A stretch of DNA of 64,000 nucleotides, from contig JAEUWP010000330.1 of the NCBI GenBank assembly GCA_018524725.1, forward strand, positions 62,001 to 126,000. The letters are read 5' to 3'. Origin of the DNA: Podaxis mareebaensis (Eukaryota; Basidiomycota; Agaricomycetes; Agaricales; Agaricaceae). Shown here piece by piece: positions 51,136 through 61,022 of the stretch. Both the position numbers and the translations under genes were made by a program. Position 1 is the first letter of the stretch. Each line of letters begins with the position of its first letter. Under the pieces are notes generated by a model, which saw only the letters and a list, made by a program, of their open reading frames with translations, made no database searches and was not told where the DNA came from.

Positions 51136-52747
51136 ATGTCGCCCAAACGTCCATTGCAAGATGTTGAAGAAGTCATCAAAGCCATTCCCCTGCCGCCTGG
51201 CTGGGTCAATACACTGGTCACTCATCCAGATATCGCCGCGATCCTCGCCCATATCGCCCAGCAGGCCGGGGTAACTGACAATCCATTCAAACGGAGCAAG
51301 CTTGACCTTCCGTCGCTCTCGCGGGCCACTTGGGAAGATGTCTCTACTGAGCTAAATCTCCCTCCCTCACCCGGTCTCCTCAATTTAAGACCAAGATTCT
51401 CGCCGCCTGCCTGTTTCCTGCCTCCGTCTCTCCATAAGGCAATGTTTCAAGCTGGGTGGCAAGCCATGGACGTGTATCAAGAAATAGGTCATCAAGACCG
51501 TGAGGCTGCAAGAGTCAAGCTTTTTGAGCCAGTAAGTCATCAATCATACAATTGCAGGGTAGCTAAGCCAACAACCCTAGTGGCTCATACATATTATCAC
51601 CTTGTTCAAGGGGAGGATCATTGATAAGCCTGAATCAGATATGCCCCGTACTCAATATTTGGTGGGAGGACTTGTGGGGCATGAGGTATGTATGCATTCA
51701 TCGTCATTAATAAACACGACTCAATCTCTCTTAGATCATTATGATTGGGAGAGCCTTGTTCCTCATGATTGAAACGAAGAATGGGATAGTGAAAGATGAC
51801 AATTTCGCTCAGCTATTTCTTGAGCTTTTATGTATGTTGTTTTGTGACTGCACTTTCATGTTCTGACCATCCAAATAGCAGCTGCAGAGTTCAATAAGAA
51901 GTTCAATTTTGGTGAACTGAGAGTTTATGGCCTTCTAACCAACCTCACCTTATTTAATTTCTACTCCTATCATCCACCAACCAAAACTTTCAATTTTGAT
52001 GAAGAAATTGTTATCAATATCCGGCGTGATGATTTCTGCACTGGCATGATACAAAGTGAGGTAAAACTCATTGAATCTGATATGTGCTCTAATTCTCTAT
52101 TACCTTTAGTTGCAAACAAAGTTTTCAGTGTGATCATGTATGCATATATTGAGGGTCTCCAGGCAACTGCTGAAGCAAGCAAAAAGAAATCAGATGCAGG
52201 AGATATGTGTGGCTTTCTTGCTCCCTTAGCTGAAACTGACTGTTCCTTTACACCATCAGCTGAGTGTTGTTGGCTCTGTGTTGGTGCACCAACTATTGCA
52301 GAAACCCTCCATTATCCCATCAGATGTATGTTACTTTCCATTGCTCTCACATGCTTTCACTTCATGACTTTTTTTTGGATATAGCCTGACTCTGGAGCTG
52401 AGACTAAATCTCACCCATCTCTATCAGCTTGGGAAAAGGGACTTGTTGAAGCTGAGATAGCTTACTCCAAGCTCCAGCAAGGGACTGATGATTTGGAAAA
52501 CTTGGAAAAAACTACATTAGAAGGGCTGAAACATCTGACTGCAAGGTAAGGCTTCTTATTACTTCTACTCTTATCCCTGCTGACACATGTCTTCCACTGG
52601 AAGTGTCCATCGCCTGCCCCAAATTCCGCAATCTACATCAGATATACAGCCAGCATCTCCTGAGGAGTTAGAATTGCTTGCAGATTCTAGAGTCAGACAA
52701 TGGCATCAGGGTTTCTTTAAAATGCAGGAGCACTCAAAGCCATTGTG
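51136..52747 (+). CDS. Spliced gene with a possible PD-(D/E)XK nuclease-like core
   Basis: Supported exons: 51136-51531, 51581-51685, 51735-51831, 51879-52055, then from 52110. Later parts run through about 52,390-52,545 and an exon ending with TGA at 52,747. The protein starts MSPKRPLQDVEEVIKAIPLP. Its centre has GGLVGHEIIMIGRALFLMIE followed at once by TKNG, then FAQLFLELLCAAEFN, LRVYGLLTNLTLFNFYSYHP, and VFSVIMYAYIEGLQAT. The hydrophobic strand ending in E-x-K, next to a helix, resembles the core of PD-(D/E)XK nucleases; this is inference. Similar proteins occur in many copies in mushroom genomes. The junction near 52,330/52,384 could not be solved in frame and may be broken. The gene straddles the point where CG dinucleotides vanish, and it sits between two direct repeats. 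Confidence 0.55.
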
Positions 52748-52788
52748 AAGCTTTGACATTACCTAGTCCTTGTACTATATTTCAGTAT

Positions 52789-52875
52789 AACTCAGGAGTA
52801 ACCTCCTTTTCTTCCATAACCTTAGATCTGAAAGGTTCAGTTTCAATAGCACTTCCAATCAAACATGTCCTGAGT
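52789..52875. repeat. Direct repeat, copy 2 (CpG-depleted version)
   Basis: Partner of 50,780-50,866, 2,009 bp downstream and in the same orientation. Where copy 1 has CG, this copy has TG (ACACGTCCCGAG versus ACATGTCCTGAG) or CA (CCCGACC versus TCCAATC). It lies 42 bp after the stop of the preceding gene. Confidence 0.8.
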
Positions 52876-54300
52876 GCAAGAGTGGAGAAAATATTTTTGC
52901 TACACTGTGAGAGGTTGACATCTCTCTGAATGGACCTTCAATAGGAGCTGGCAGTCAGTTATTGGAGGTCAGAAGGTTCCACCAACAATGTCTGGCACAG
53001 GATGTGTCACTGGGCATGATAGTCATGTGTCTTCAGCCACTATTTGTCCTAATACCAACACCTCAATAGCTGAATACACCTCTCCCTACAATGTCTCAGC
53101 ACCCACAGATAGATATCCAGTTCTGCAGGATATTGAAAACATACAAGCAGTGTCTGAACATATACACTGTGGCAATCCTATTGGTGCAGCTACCCTCCTT
53201 AGGGCTGAACAGGTATACAATTCTCTCAAGCTATGCCAACATATATACATGAAAGTCTCTCTAATAGTTTTCTCTTACTCTCATCTGTAGCCAAGGGCAA
53301 TGACCATATCAACCAGGACCTAATTTGAGCTACAGAAGCAAGAGTGGAGCAGCTGAAGTGCTGTGGTAGGAAACTTGTTTGTATGTGTTGTTATTTTTAT
53401 GTCTTGATTAAATAGATGCAGGTGCCCAATTCCTAGTCAAAAATAATGTGAATGCTATCCTCAACACTGTTACAGAGCTTCATGCAGAAATGTGCAATCT
53501 TACCAGACAAGTAAATCATATGGATACTCATATTGCATGCATGGATATTCACACTATCCATGTTGAAAGGTAATAACCTCCATTAGAGGTGAAAGACAAG
53601 TAAGTGCAGTCAAATCCAACAACTGCTAGGCCTTGTAACTGACATGACACAATCAGGGACTCAGAATGAACAGAAAGAGAATCAGGAAGATGAATGGAAA
53701 GAGAGTAAAAAAAAAGAAGTTTGAAGCTATGGGGAACAGTGGTAGTGTTGCAAATGCTTGAGACAGGGGGGTACCATTCACTACTCCTAATACATGATTT
53801 ATCTTCCTTTATATACAAGTAAAACTGAACTTTTGAGATGAGAGACTGTTTAGAAGAGAATGGAGGTAATAGATCCAAATAAGACTGAAAAATGTAGATG
53901 AACAATAAGATGGCAAATTTAGAAGGCAACATGAAACTGGATTATAAGAGCAGCTGGCCTACAATATGAAGGCAGTGTGGATGAAAGGCAGAATAAAGCT
54001 GAGAAGGCATAGACTGAAATGTGAGTGGAATTTACAAGGCAAGGCTACCTGAATACAACCACACATAAAACAATAGAGAAGTGTACAATTATGGGACTAA
54101 CAATGACAGAAGAAATGTAGAATTGAATATGCATAGGCACAATGACAATAAGATTCAGAAACTCAAATAGTAGAAGCTAAAAGTGGCAATGGGCAGCTTG
54201 ATGATGGGCACTCTGACAAGTGGTATTCCACATTTGGCTAGTCAGAAAATGATGTGAGGTTGCCATTTTCATGGGCAACTAATTGTCAGTCTCTACATCT
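52876..54300. other. CpG-depleted, decayed sequence without a clear gene
   Basis: About 1.4 kb. A plus-strand stretch at 52,988-53,290 is open and Ser/Thr-rich, and a minus-strand frame of 127 codons covers 53,549-53,932. Neither resembles a family I know. The sequence has the same lack of CG as the gypsy elements to its right and is probably old repeat or decayed gene DNA. Confidence 0.4.
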
Positions 54301-57009
54301 CCTGGGTACTTTAGATACTGACCTCCTGGTCAGTGCATAGCTTGACAAGTAGTATGAATCATGACAACATTGAAGAGTGATGCATGTGATGAGTGAGAGG
54401 GCACTGGTTAGCTGAGTATTGGCAATATATGGAGATGAGTGGGATGATGTTGACAAGTCCTTTCAGAGTGATGAACATAGTGGTTGAACACCTCATCACA
54501 CTTGACTGGAGTTACATCCATAAATGTTGAGTCAAAAGGATCATCACAAATGGAAGGAGATGGAGGGTATGCTAATGAGAAAATGGAATACTCAGCTGTG
54601 TTAGGGGATGTATCATTGTTGCCCTGTGTCAGTATGTCATAAGTGAAGTTATCAAGAGCTTCTAGTGATGTGTCAGTGAGTTTCATGACAGGTATGGCTC
54701 AAATATCTCATGGATAATAAGGTACAAGTCAGAAAGCAGTGAAGTGAAGCTTGGAGATTGAACCATCAAGTTCAGCAAGGATATAAGACCTGCCTTTGGT
54801 TCTCTTGAGTACAACCATTGGCCTGAAGTATCTGGGCTTTGTTTTGCTGCCAACATTGTGATTGTACTGTGAGTTTCTGACTAAGATGAGAGAGCCTGGT
54901 GAAAAGTCAAAGTCCTAAATGATGTTGGAATACTTCTCATTGAATGACAAATAGACTTGTATTGAGCCTTAAGAACTATTTTCTTCACCCTAGCCAAGTC
55001 CTGAGGTCACTTCTGAAGCTGGATTGTTTGAATCACAATGAGGTTGGATGTTGGGAGTGATTTAGTGAACACTGGTGCTAGGTATGTTGCTTCTACAAGA
55101 TCAAAAGGAAGGAGGGGCTCAAGGCCATGTGTGAGGTAATATAGAGAGTATCCAGTTGACTTCTGAATAGAGATCTATTCCACCCAAAACACTGATGCTG
55201 TGACATTTGTCCAGTGATTCTCTTCTCCCTCTGTGGCTTTGACTAATGCCTCCCTCACATCAAAGTGTCTGCATTCAATAGGCCTGTTGGTTTGGGAGTT
55301 GTAAGGTGATATACAGATATGATTGATCTTGTACCACATTGAGAGAAATTCCACTGCTTGGATGAAGGCTAGGCTGTTGTCAGTTACAATTTCCTTGGGG
55401 GTGTCCCATCTGCAAAGTAAGTCTTCAAAAATAAATGTCCCTAATGTTTGGGCATTCTCTAAGTGAAGCATTCTCTATTCAGGGTAGGATGAGAGTGAGC
55501 AGCAAGCATAGATAATGTAGCAGAGGCTGTTGGACTTGGGTATGAATATAGTATTGATGTAGGCCTTTCAAAAGAGGTTGAGAGGAGTGGAGACTGTCAG
55601 GGGGATGTAGATGTGGCATAGAAGTCATGTCTAGGACTCATAGCATGTTTTGACAAACTATTTCACATCTTGCTTGAGCTGTGGCCACCAGAACCTTTCT
55701 AGAAGTCAAATTTGGACTGTAAATACTCTCTTATGTCCCATTTCATCATGTGCCTGTTGTATTAGCTCATAGTGATGGTCTTCAGGCATGATGAGTTTGT
55801 GCTTCATCTGGGGGTCTTTCTTCCAAAGTCAGCTGTTATGTACAAAAAATTTGGTTGTGTATCAAAGGAAATGTTTGAGGGCATCACCCATGAGATTTGG
55901 AGGTTATTTGGGGTCAGCAAGAAAGGTCTTGACATGTTCAAGCTTGAGATTACAAGCTTTGGCCTTATCTGAGTGAGGAATGGTGGGAGAAGATAGTGGC
56001 AAGAGTGCTGTGCCCTTGCTCATGAAAATTTTGATCTGAAGAGTATCAGGGGAGTGAGAGGAGGATGGAGGTTGTACCAGGGATTGTATGGTAGTATGGG
56101 TCAGCACATTATGATTCAGGACTTCAATGGCAAATGTATTGGTCCTCCAAATCCACCATGGTTTGTCTTGAGAGTTGTTTAGTGGGAATAGCAAGTGGTG
56201 TAACTGGAAGTGAAAGAGGAAAGGCATTTGCTGCATCTATCTACTCTTCATAGTCATCATTAATTTCTAGGTCTTCTGGAGCTCAGGGATGTCAAGATAA
56301 ACTGTCTGGGCCATGGTCTTTGCCTGGGATATGCTTGAGAGGAAGGCCAAACAGTAAAATTGCAGATATCCAGCAGTTTATGGCTACAGAGGGTTGGACA
56401 TTGGGGTTGTTGATCATACCCTTGATATATTTCATGTCTACTTCAATGATCAAATTCCTGACTCCAATAATCCAGATCCTAACATCCTTCAGTGCTCTGA
56501 ATAGCCCAAATGACTCCAGCTTTGCTTGGAAATATTGAGACTCACATTCATTTAGGATTATTGAGCCAAAATGTGATGGATAGTGTTTGAGGTCATCTCC
56601 AACCTGCTGGAGAATGTAGCCAACTGTGATGTGCAATGTATCAATACCTAAGATGACTTTGTTATTGCTGGTGTAATCAAGGGCATAAATGTATGGGAAA
56701 TTCTTCACCAGGTCTTTTAACTCATTCATAGTGGTCATTTCTTCTTCACTAAACTAAAAATATACCCCTTTCTTTGTCAGTCTAACAAGTAGTCATGCAA
56801 TTGATGCAATGTTCCTGATGAAAATGTGAATGATGCCAAGGGTACCAAGGAAACCTCATACTTCTGTAAAGTTTGAACATGGTGGCCAGTCAACAATTTT
56901 CTGGACTTTTGAAGTGTCTGGCAAGCATCCTTCATAGGTGCAGAGGTGTCTGACCACAACTATAGAGGGCATGTAGATGTGAGACTTGAGAGCTGAAAAT
57001 GTGCTGCCT
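54301..57009 (-). mobile_element. Ty3/gypsy element 2: truncated, decayed pol fragment
   Basis: Minus-strand remains in pol order from right to left. First comes the 3' part of reverse transcriptase (56,777-56,959). RNase H follows (56,292-56,738, with HFGSIILNECESQYFQAKLE, LESFGLFRALKDVRIWIIG and HIPGKDHGPDSLS). Then comes the integrase core (55,175-55,471, ending the RWDTPKEIVTDNS and SPYNSQTNRPIECRH blocks) and the integrase C-terminal region near 54,735-54,900 (KTKPRYFRPMVVLKRTKGRS, then YILAELDGS). Many stops and at least one frame change break it. Its 5' side stops exactly at the LTR of the other gypsy element. No LTR of its own is recognised, so the left limit is approximate. CG is almost absent. 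Confidence 0.8.
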
Positions 57010-57267
57010 TGTAAGCCTACTGGGGCTTACTCAGAGCTTAGACCTTAAGTTCACACTGATGTACAATAAGCCCAATGTATTGGGATGTACATAGTGTAGG
57101 TATAAGGTCAGCTGTCATGACAACAGCTGATGATGAGAATATAAGGAATATTTTCCTGATGGATTACTTAATCCATCAGGGTTAGTAAAATGAAAATCAA
57201 ACAATTAATTAATATGAAATTGGTTACAAGAAATGACAACCATTGTAGTAAGGGCTCAGCCCTTACA
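57010..57267 (-). repeat. 3' LTR of gypsy element 1
   Basis: A 258-bp segment begins TGTAAG and ends CTTACA on the plus strand, i.e. 6-bp perfect terminal inverted repeats with TG...CA ends. On its inner side it touches a run of seven G (minus strand), the expected polypurine tract. On the outer side the sequence changes directly to RT of the other element. The flank TGCCT at 57,005-57,009 should be the target-site duplication, to be matched beyond the right end of the element. The second LTR is not in the window, so the limits rest on the ends and the polypurine tract. Confidence 0.75.
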
Positions 57268-57274
57268 CCCCCCC
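57268..57274 (-). promoter_or_regulatory. Polypurine tract (plus-strand primer) of gypsy element 1
   Basis: Seven G on the minus strand (AACAGGGGGGG), directly followed by the LTR start TGTAAGGG. This is the expected place of the primer for second-strand synthesis. Confidence 0.65.
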
Positions 57275-57830
57275 TGTTGAGACTGTAAAGCATGGTCACA
57301 AGTTCTAACACACAAGTAATGAGGTTACTTGTGGTGATAAGCAGGAGACAGGGACACATATAGTGCCCAGTCAGCAGTGAGGTTTAAATGAGGTGATCCA
57401 TCACCTCATAAGGGAAGCAGGGTTGGAGTTGACTTGATCACAAGGGTGATGGGGACAAACACAAGTGGGAAGAGGCAATTGACAAGGATTCACTGATGAT
57501 GTCTTGAGAGGAGGAGGCAGAGGTATTGGCCTCAGCTAGGACAGTGATGGGTGGGTAGTCAGATGCAAGGGCAGAGGCAGTGGCCTCAGTCATGGTTGCA
57601 TCTGATGGGTGATGTTCAGTGGTGATGGGGGCAGATACAGAGGCATTGGCCTCTATTATTTGGGCATCTGTTTCAATAGCTATTTCATAGGAGACCATGG
57701 GTGCTAACTTGCTAAAGGTTAGCACAAGAGGATGAGTCAACCACAGTTGGGAGGGGGGTGGCTCCAGCAGGTGCTGAGGGTAGTTGCAGTTCTGTAGGAG
57801 CTGGAAGAAGGGTGAGGCTCCTGCTGGTAA

Positions 57831-60710
57831 CTATCCACAGGGAACAAAATGCTCCCCTTTCTCTTGTTGGATGTTCTTGTACTCAAAGTACAAGAACTGA
57901 TTGAGGTCGTTGTCAGTGGGATGTCTCCACCCATCCCACTCTAGAATTGCCAGTGGTTCATAATACCAGTCAAGGTATTCCACCCAGTAATTGTCATGTT
58001 TGTCATACAGATTGTGGTGAAGTTGGTCACTATGATAGGTGTGGTTCAACCACCACAACCTGAAAAGATAAGCATGGTCTACCCAAGAAGTGGGCATACC
58101 ATTATGAATAAGGGCATGAGCCATGTTGTCGAGGCTCAAGTTATGTGCAGTGTAGGAGGTCATGTCTAGGGGCTGTATTGAAAATATGGGCCTGTTTTGT
58201 GAGGAGTAGGTGCATTCTTGTGGAATGTGACTGTTGTACCTGGTGATGAGTTCCTGGTATAAGTTCAGAGTCATGATGAGGATAGCAAATAACCTCATGA
58301 ATTTCTGTAATGCACTCTTGTCAGATGGGCTCAATGCTCAGCCCAAGCCATAACTGAAGACCCAACAGCAGTGGACAAGTCTTCACCATTCGAATGCAAT
58401 GCCATTGAAGGCATTGTGGGTATTAGGATTTCTGTAGATGAGGAGATATTGACCTAAGAGGTCAATATTGAAAAGCTGAGGGCTGGTCAACATCAGGAGG
58501 CCTTTACCCTCATTCCACTTGAGAATGTTTCTGGTGCTGTGATCTTGCATGGCATGCAGAATGGGCTCAAGCCTGGTCATATATTCCCATTGCATCCCAG
58601 GTGCCAGGAAGTTGGAGTCATACCCCTTGAGGTTCAATATGAAGTCCATAGCACCATTATGATGCTCTGGTATAGTTGAGGTTGTGATACTATGCAGTTC
58701 TCAGAGTAGGAAGTATGCCTCAAATCTGCTGTAGATGTTGACATGGCAGTTATTCATGAACTGCCATAGTTGTATGACTTGTCTCAGGGTCATTGGTAGA
58801 CCCTGACCTGCAATGTAGTGCACTGTGCCCTTCTTGTTGCTGTGCACAAACTCCCCACCTTGGAGTTCAGCATTGGCAACAAGTTGGGCATTTGTGCCTG
58901 TAAATACTGTGTTTATTTGCTGGCAATAATATATGTCATGTAACAACATTCCTTGCATGAAGTTGTCACATTCTCTGATACCAGGCTCAGTACCGCAAAG
59001 TCCCCAGAGGTCAGGGATTCTGCCTCCTCATCTGATGAGGTCAGAGATGCTAGTGCAATTGTTGTCTCCAGATGATTGTGCCTTTTGGATTTTCTTGTTT
59101 TTCTTGTGATGATTCTTTGATGAATTGTCTTTGTTGCTTGAGTATTCCAGTCCTGAAAGCTGTTCCTCTGGGTTATCTAGACTGTACCAGACAAACTTAT
59201 GGTGGAGACAGATTATGGGTTCTGGTAGGAGATTTCCTGGTGGGCATACCAGGATAGGTTGGCCAAAGGAGAGTCCCTCAAAGAGGGACTCTGATGGTAC
59301 AATACCACTCAAGGTCAGTTTCATTGACCTCGAGGCTGTGCTTGTTGAGGGTTCATGCATGGGGACATCAATGTCCCCAGATGGTACTTCCTCAATATAG
59401 GGTAGAGTGATGTTGGCCAGGGGTGGTGGTAGCCAACATGATGACAATGCAGCTGGTAGTAGTGAGGGTTGGCAGCATTGGTGAGGTAAGGGTTTTACCT
59501 CACTGCCCATATATGGTGTTGGGATGGTGGGGTCTTATGGGGTGCTCAGCACCCCCTGTTGAGATGATGTCATCAATTGAGACATCATGTGCCATTTTGT
59601 GGGCCATTCTTCTTCTTGGTCTGACTTCTTGCTTAACTGTCATTGTAGGTTCAAGACCTGCCTCTGCAATAGGCTGTTTTGTCCTTCAAGCATGACAAAA
59701 CAGTCTTGTAAACTGCAGAGCTTTGTTAAAAGCTCCTCAATAATAGCATTGCAGCCAGCATGTTTTGAGCTAGTGCTCAGCTTGGATATCAGGTCTATGG
59801 GTAGACCTGCCTTGTTGAGTCAGTTCATCAGCTCTTGGATGTATTGATTGTCCTCGAGCTCTATGTCTACAGCCCTTTGCTTTCCTTGAGCTTTTGAGGA
59901 AAGCACAGGTGGTGCTGGTTTGGATGGGTTCTGTTTACCCTTGTCCTTAGAGGATGATGGTAGCATGGGTTTTGGTGCCTTGCTCCTTTCTCTGGCTGAG
60001 GCAGCTGAGGGAGGTCAGGATGGAGGAACATTGTTCCTCCATGTGTCAGTTGCTGATGATGTCATTGGGGCCAGTGTCATTGGTCACATTGTTATAGCTG
60101 GCTGATCTTGGATTGGTGACTGTGATTGTTGTGGTGTGGGTGCCATCTGTTGGATTAGTGCAAATGGTTGTTGAATGAGTGGTACTGGGGTAGATTGCTG
60201 GTATGGTGGGTATGGTGCCAGTGGTAGAGGGTAATGTCTATATGGTTGTGGAAAACTGTATATGTGTGGGGAGGGAGGAGGGTAGAATGCAGGGCATGGG
60301 AAACCCTGCATGAACTGTGGAGGTGGCAGAGGCATCACATGTAGATGTGATAGGTCCAGTTGGTTTGGGCCTTGTGGTATTGAGCCCACAAGGTTAGATA
60401 GTAGTGCTTGCTGGGCAGTGAGTTGCTGCCCATTGTGGTGAAGAGCTGGGATCAGGTCAGGCAATATATCTATTGCCCTTTCCCCTTTGAGGCCTGTTGG
60501 AGGGCCTCCAGGTTGTGCAGGGTGATTTGCATTACCCTGTGCCAATGTGTGTTGTTGGTTTTGTATGTGTTGTGGTTGTTGTATGTCCATGGTGGTGGTG
60601 TTGAGGTGAAGATGAATTAAAGTTATTTGTCCCATCTCTGTGTTCCCAAACATTGGGAACATAATCCTCAGGGTTGAGTGTCCAATTTTGGACACCATCA
60701 ATTTTTCCAC
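57831..60710 (-). pseudogene. Extra ORF downstream of pol in gypsy element 1, function unknown
   Basis: One minus-strand frame runs from about 60,710 to a TAG at 57,831 (about 960 codons). It contains eight internal stops: TGA at 60,084, 60,015, 59,820, 59,640, 59,028, 58,701 and 58,383, and TAA at 59,535. An ATG follows the TAA after 24 bp in the same frame, so there may be two adjacent ORFs. The upper part is Pro/Gln/His-rich, then Lys/Ser-rich (KDKGKQNPSKPAPPVLSSKA), then a helical, probably coiled-coil stretch (AIIEELLTKLCSLQDCF ... GQNSLLQRQVLNLQ). The lower part is rich in Trp, Tyr and His (WVDHAYLFRLWWLNHTYHSD, HDNYWVEYLDWYYEPLAILE). Another frame upstream (60,732-60,600) also looks coding, so an intron or frameshift may lie near 60,650. 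I recognise no domain and no membrane segment. Confidence 0.6.
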
Positions 60711-61022
60711 AGATAGTCATTGACTGATCCATGGTAGCTGTCAGATTGACTTAGCACCTTTCAACTCTAGATACCAATCTAGAGCTGCTAGGTCTTTACA
60801 ATGGCTATATGGCTCCCAGGTTGTATCACCTAGACTCTAGTGGACTTGGAACTCCACCTTGCCATCATTTGTAAAACAATGACTAATGATTTCATCAACA
60901 AACCATTCATGTTCATCATCTACACCAAAGTCATAGGGTTCCAGTTTATTTTGGCTAGGGAATAGTGCATTGTCTGATGCATTATAGGGCTGAAGCAATG
61001 ATATGTGGAATGTCAGGTGTAT

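Noticed and set aside
50734..51252. A 172-aa minus-strand protein using the full open frame
   Set aside because: The upper third overlaps, in antisense, the well-supported first exon of the gene at 51,136; only the part below 51,072 has repeat-conserved coding evidence.
59423..59847. Plus-strand open frames in the CpG-depleted region
   Set aside because: The opposite frame is collinear over 2.9 kb with TGA-type breaks; loss of CG also removes few stops on this strand, so open plus-strand stretches are expected by chance.
57831..60710. A retroviral-type envelope gene in the gypsy element
   Set aside because: Although in the env position, it has no signal peptide, no membrane helix and no Cys pattern; only its place suggests env.
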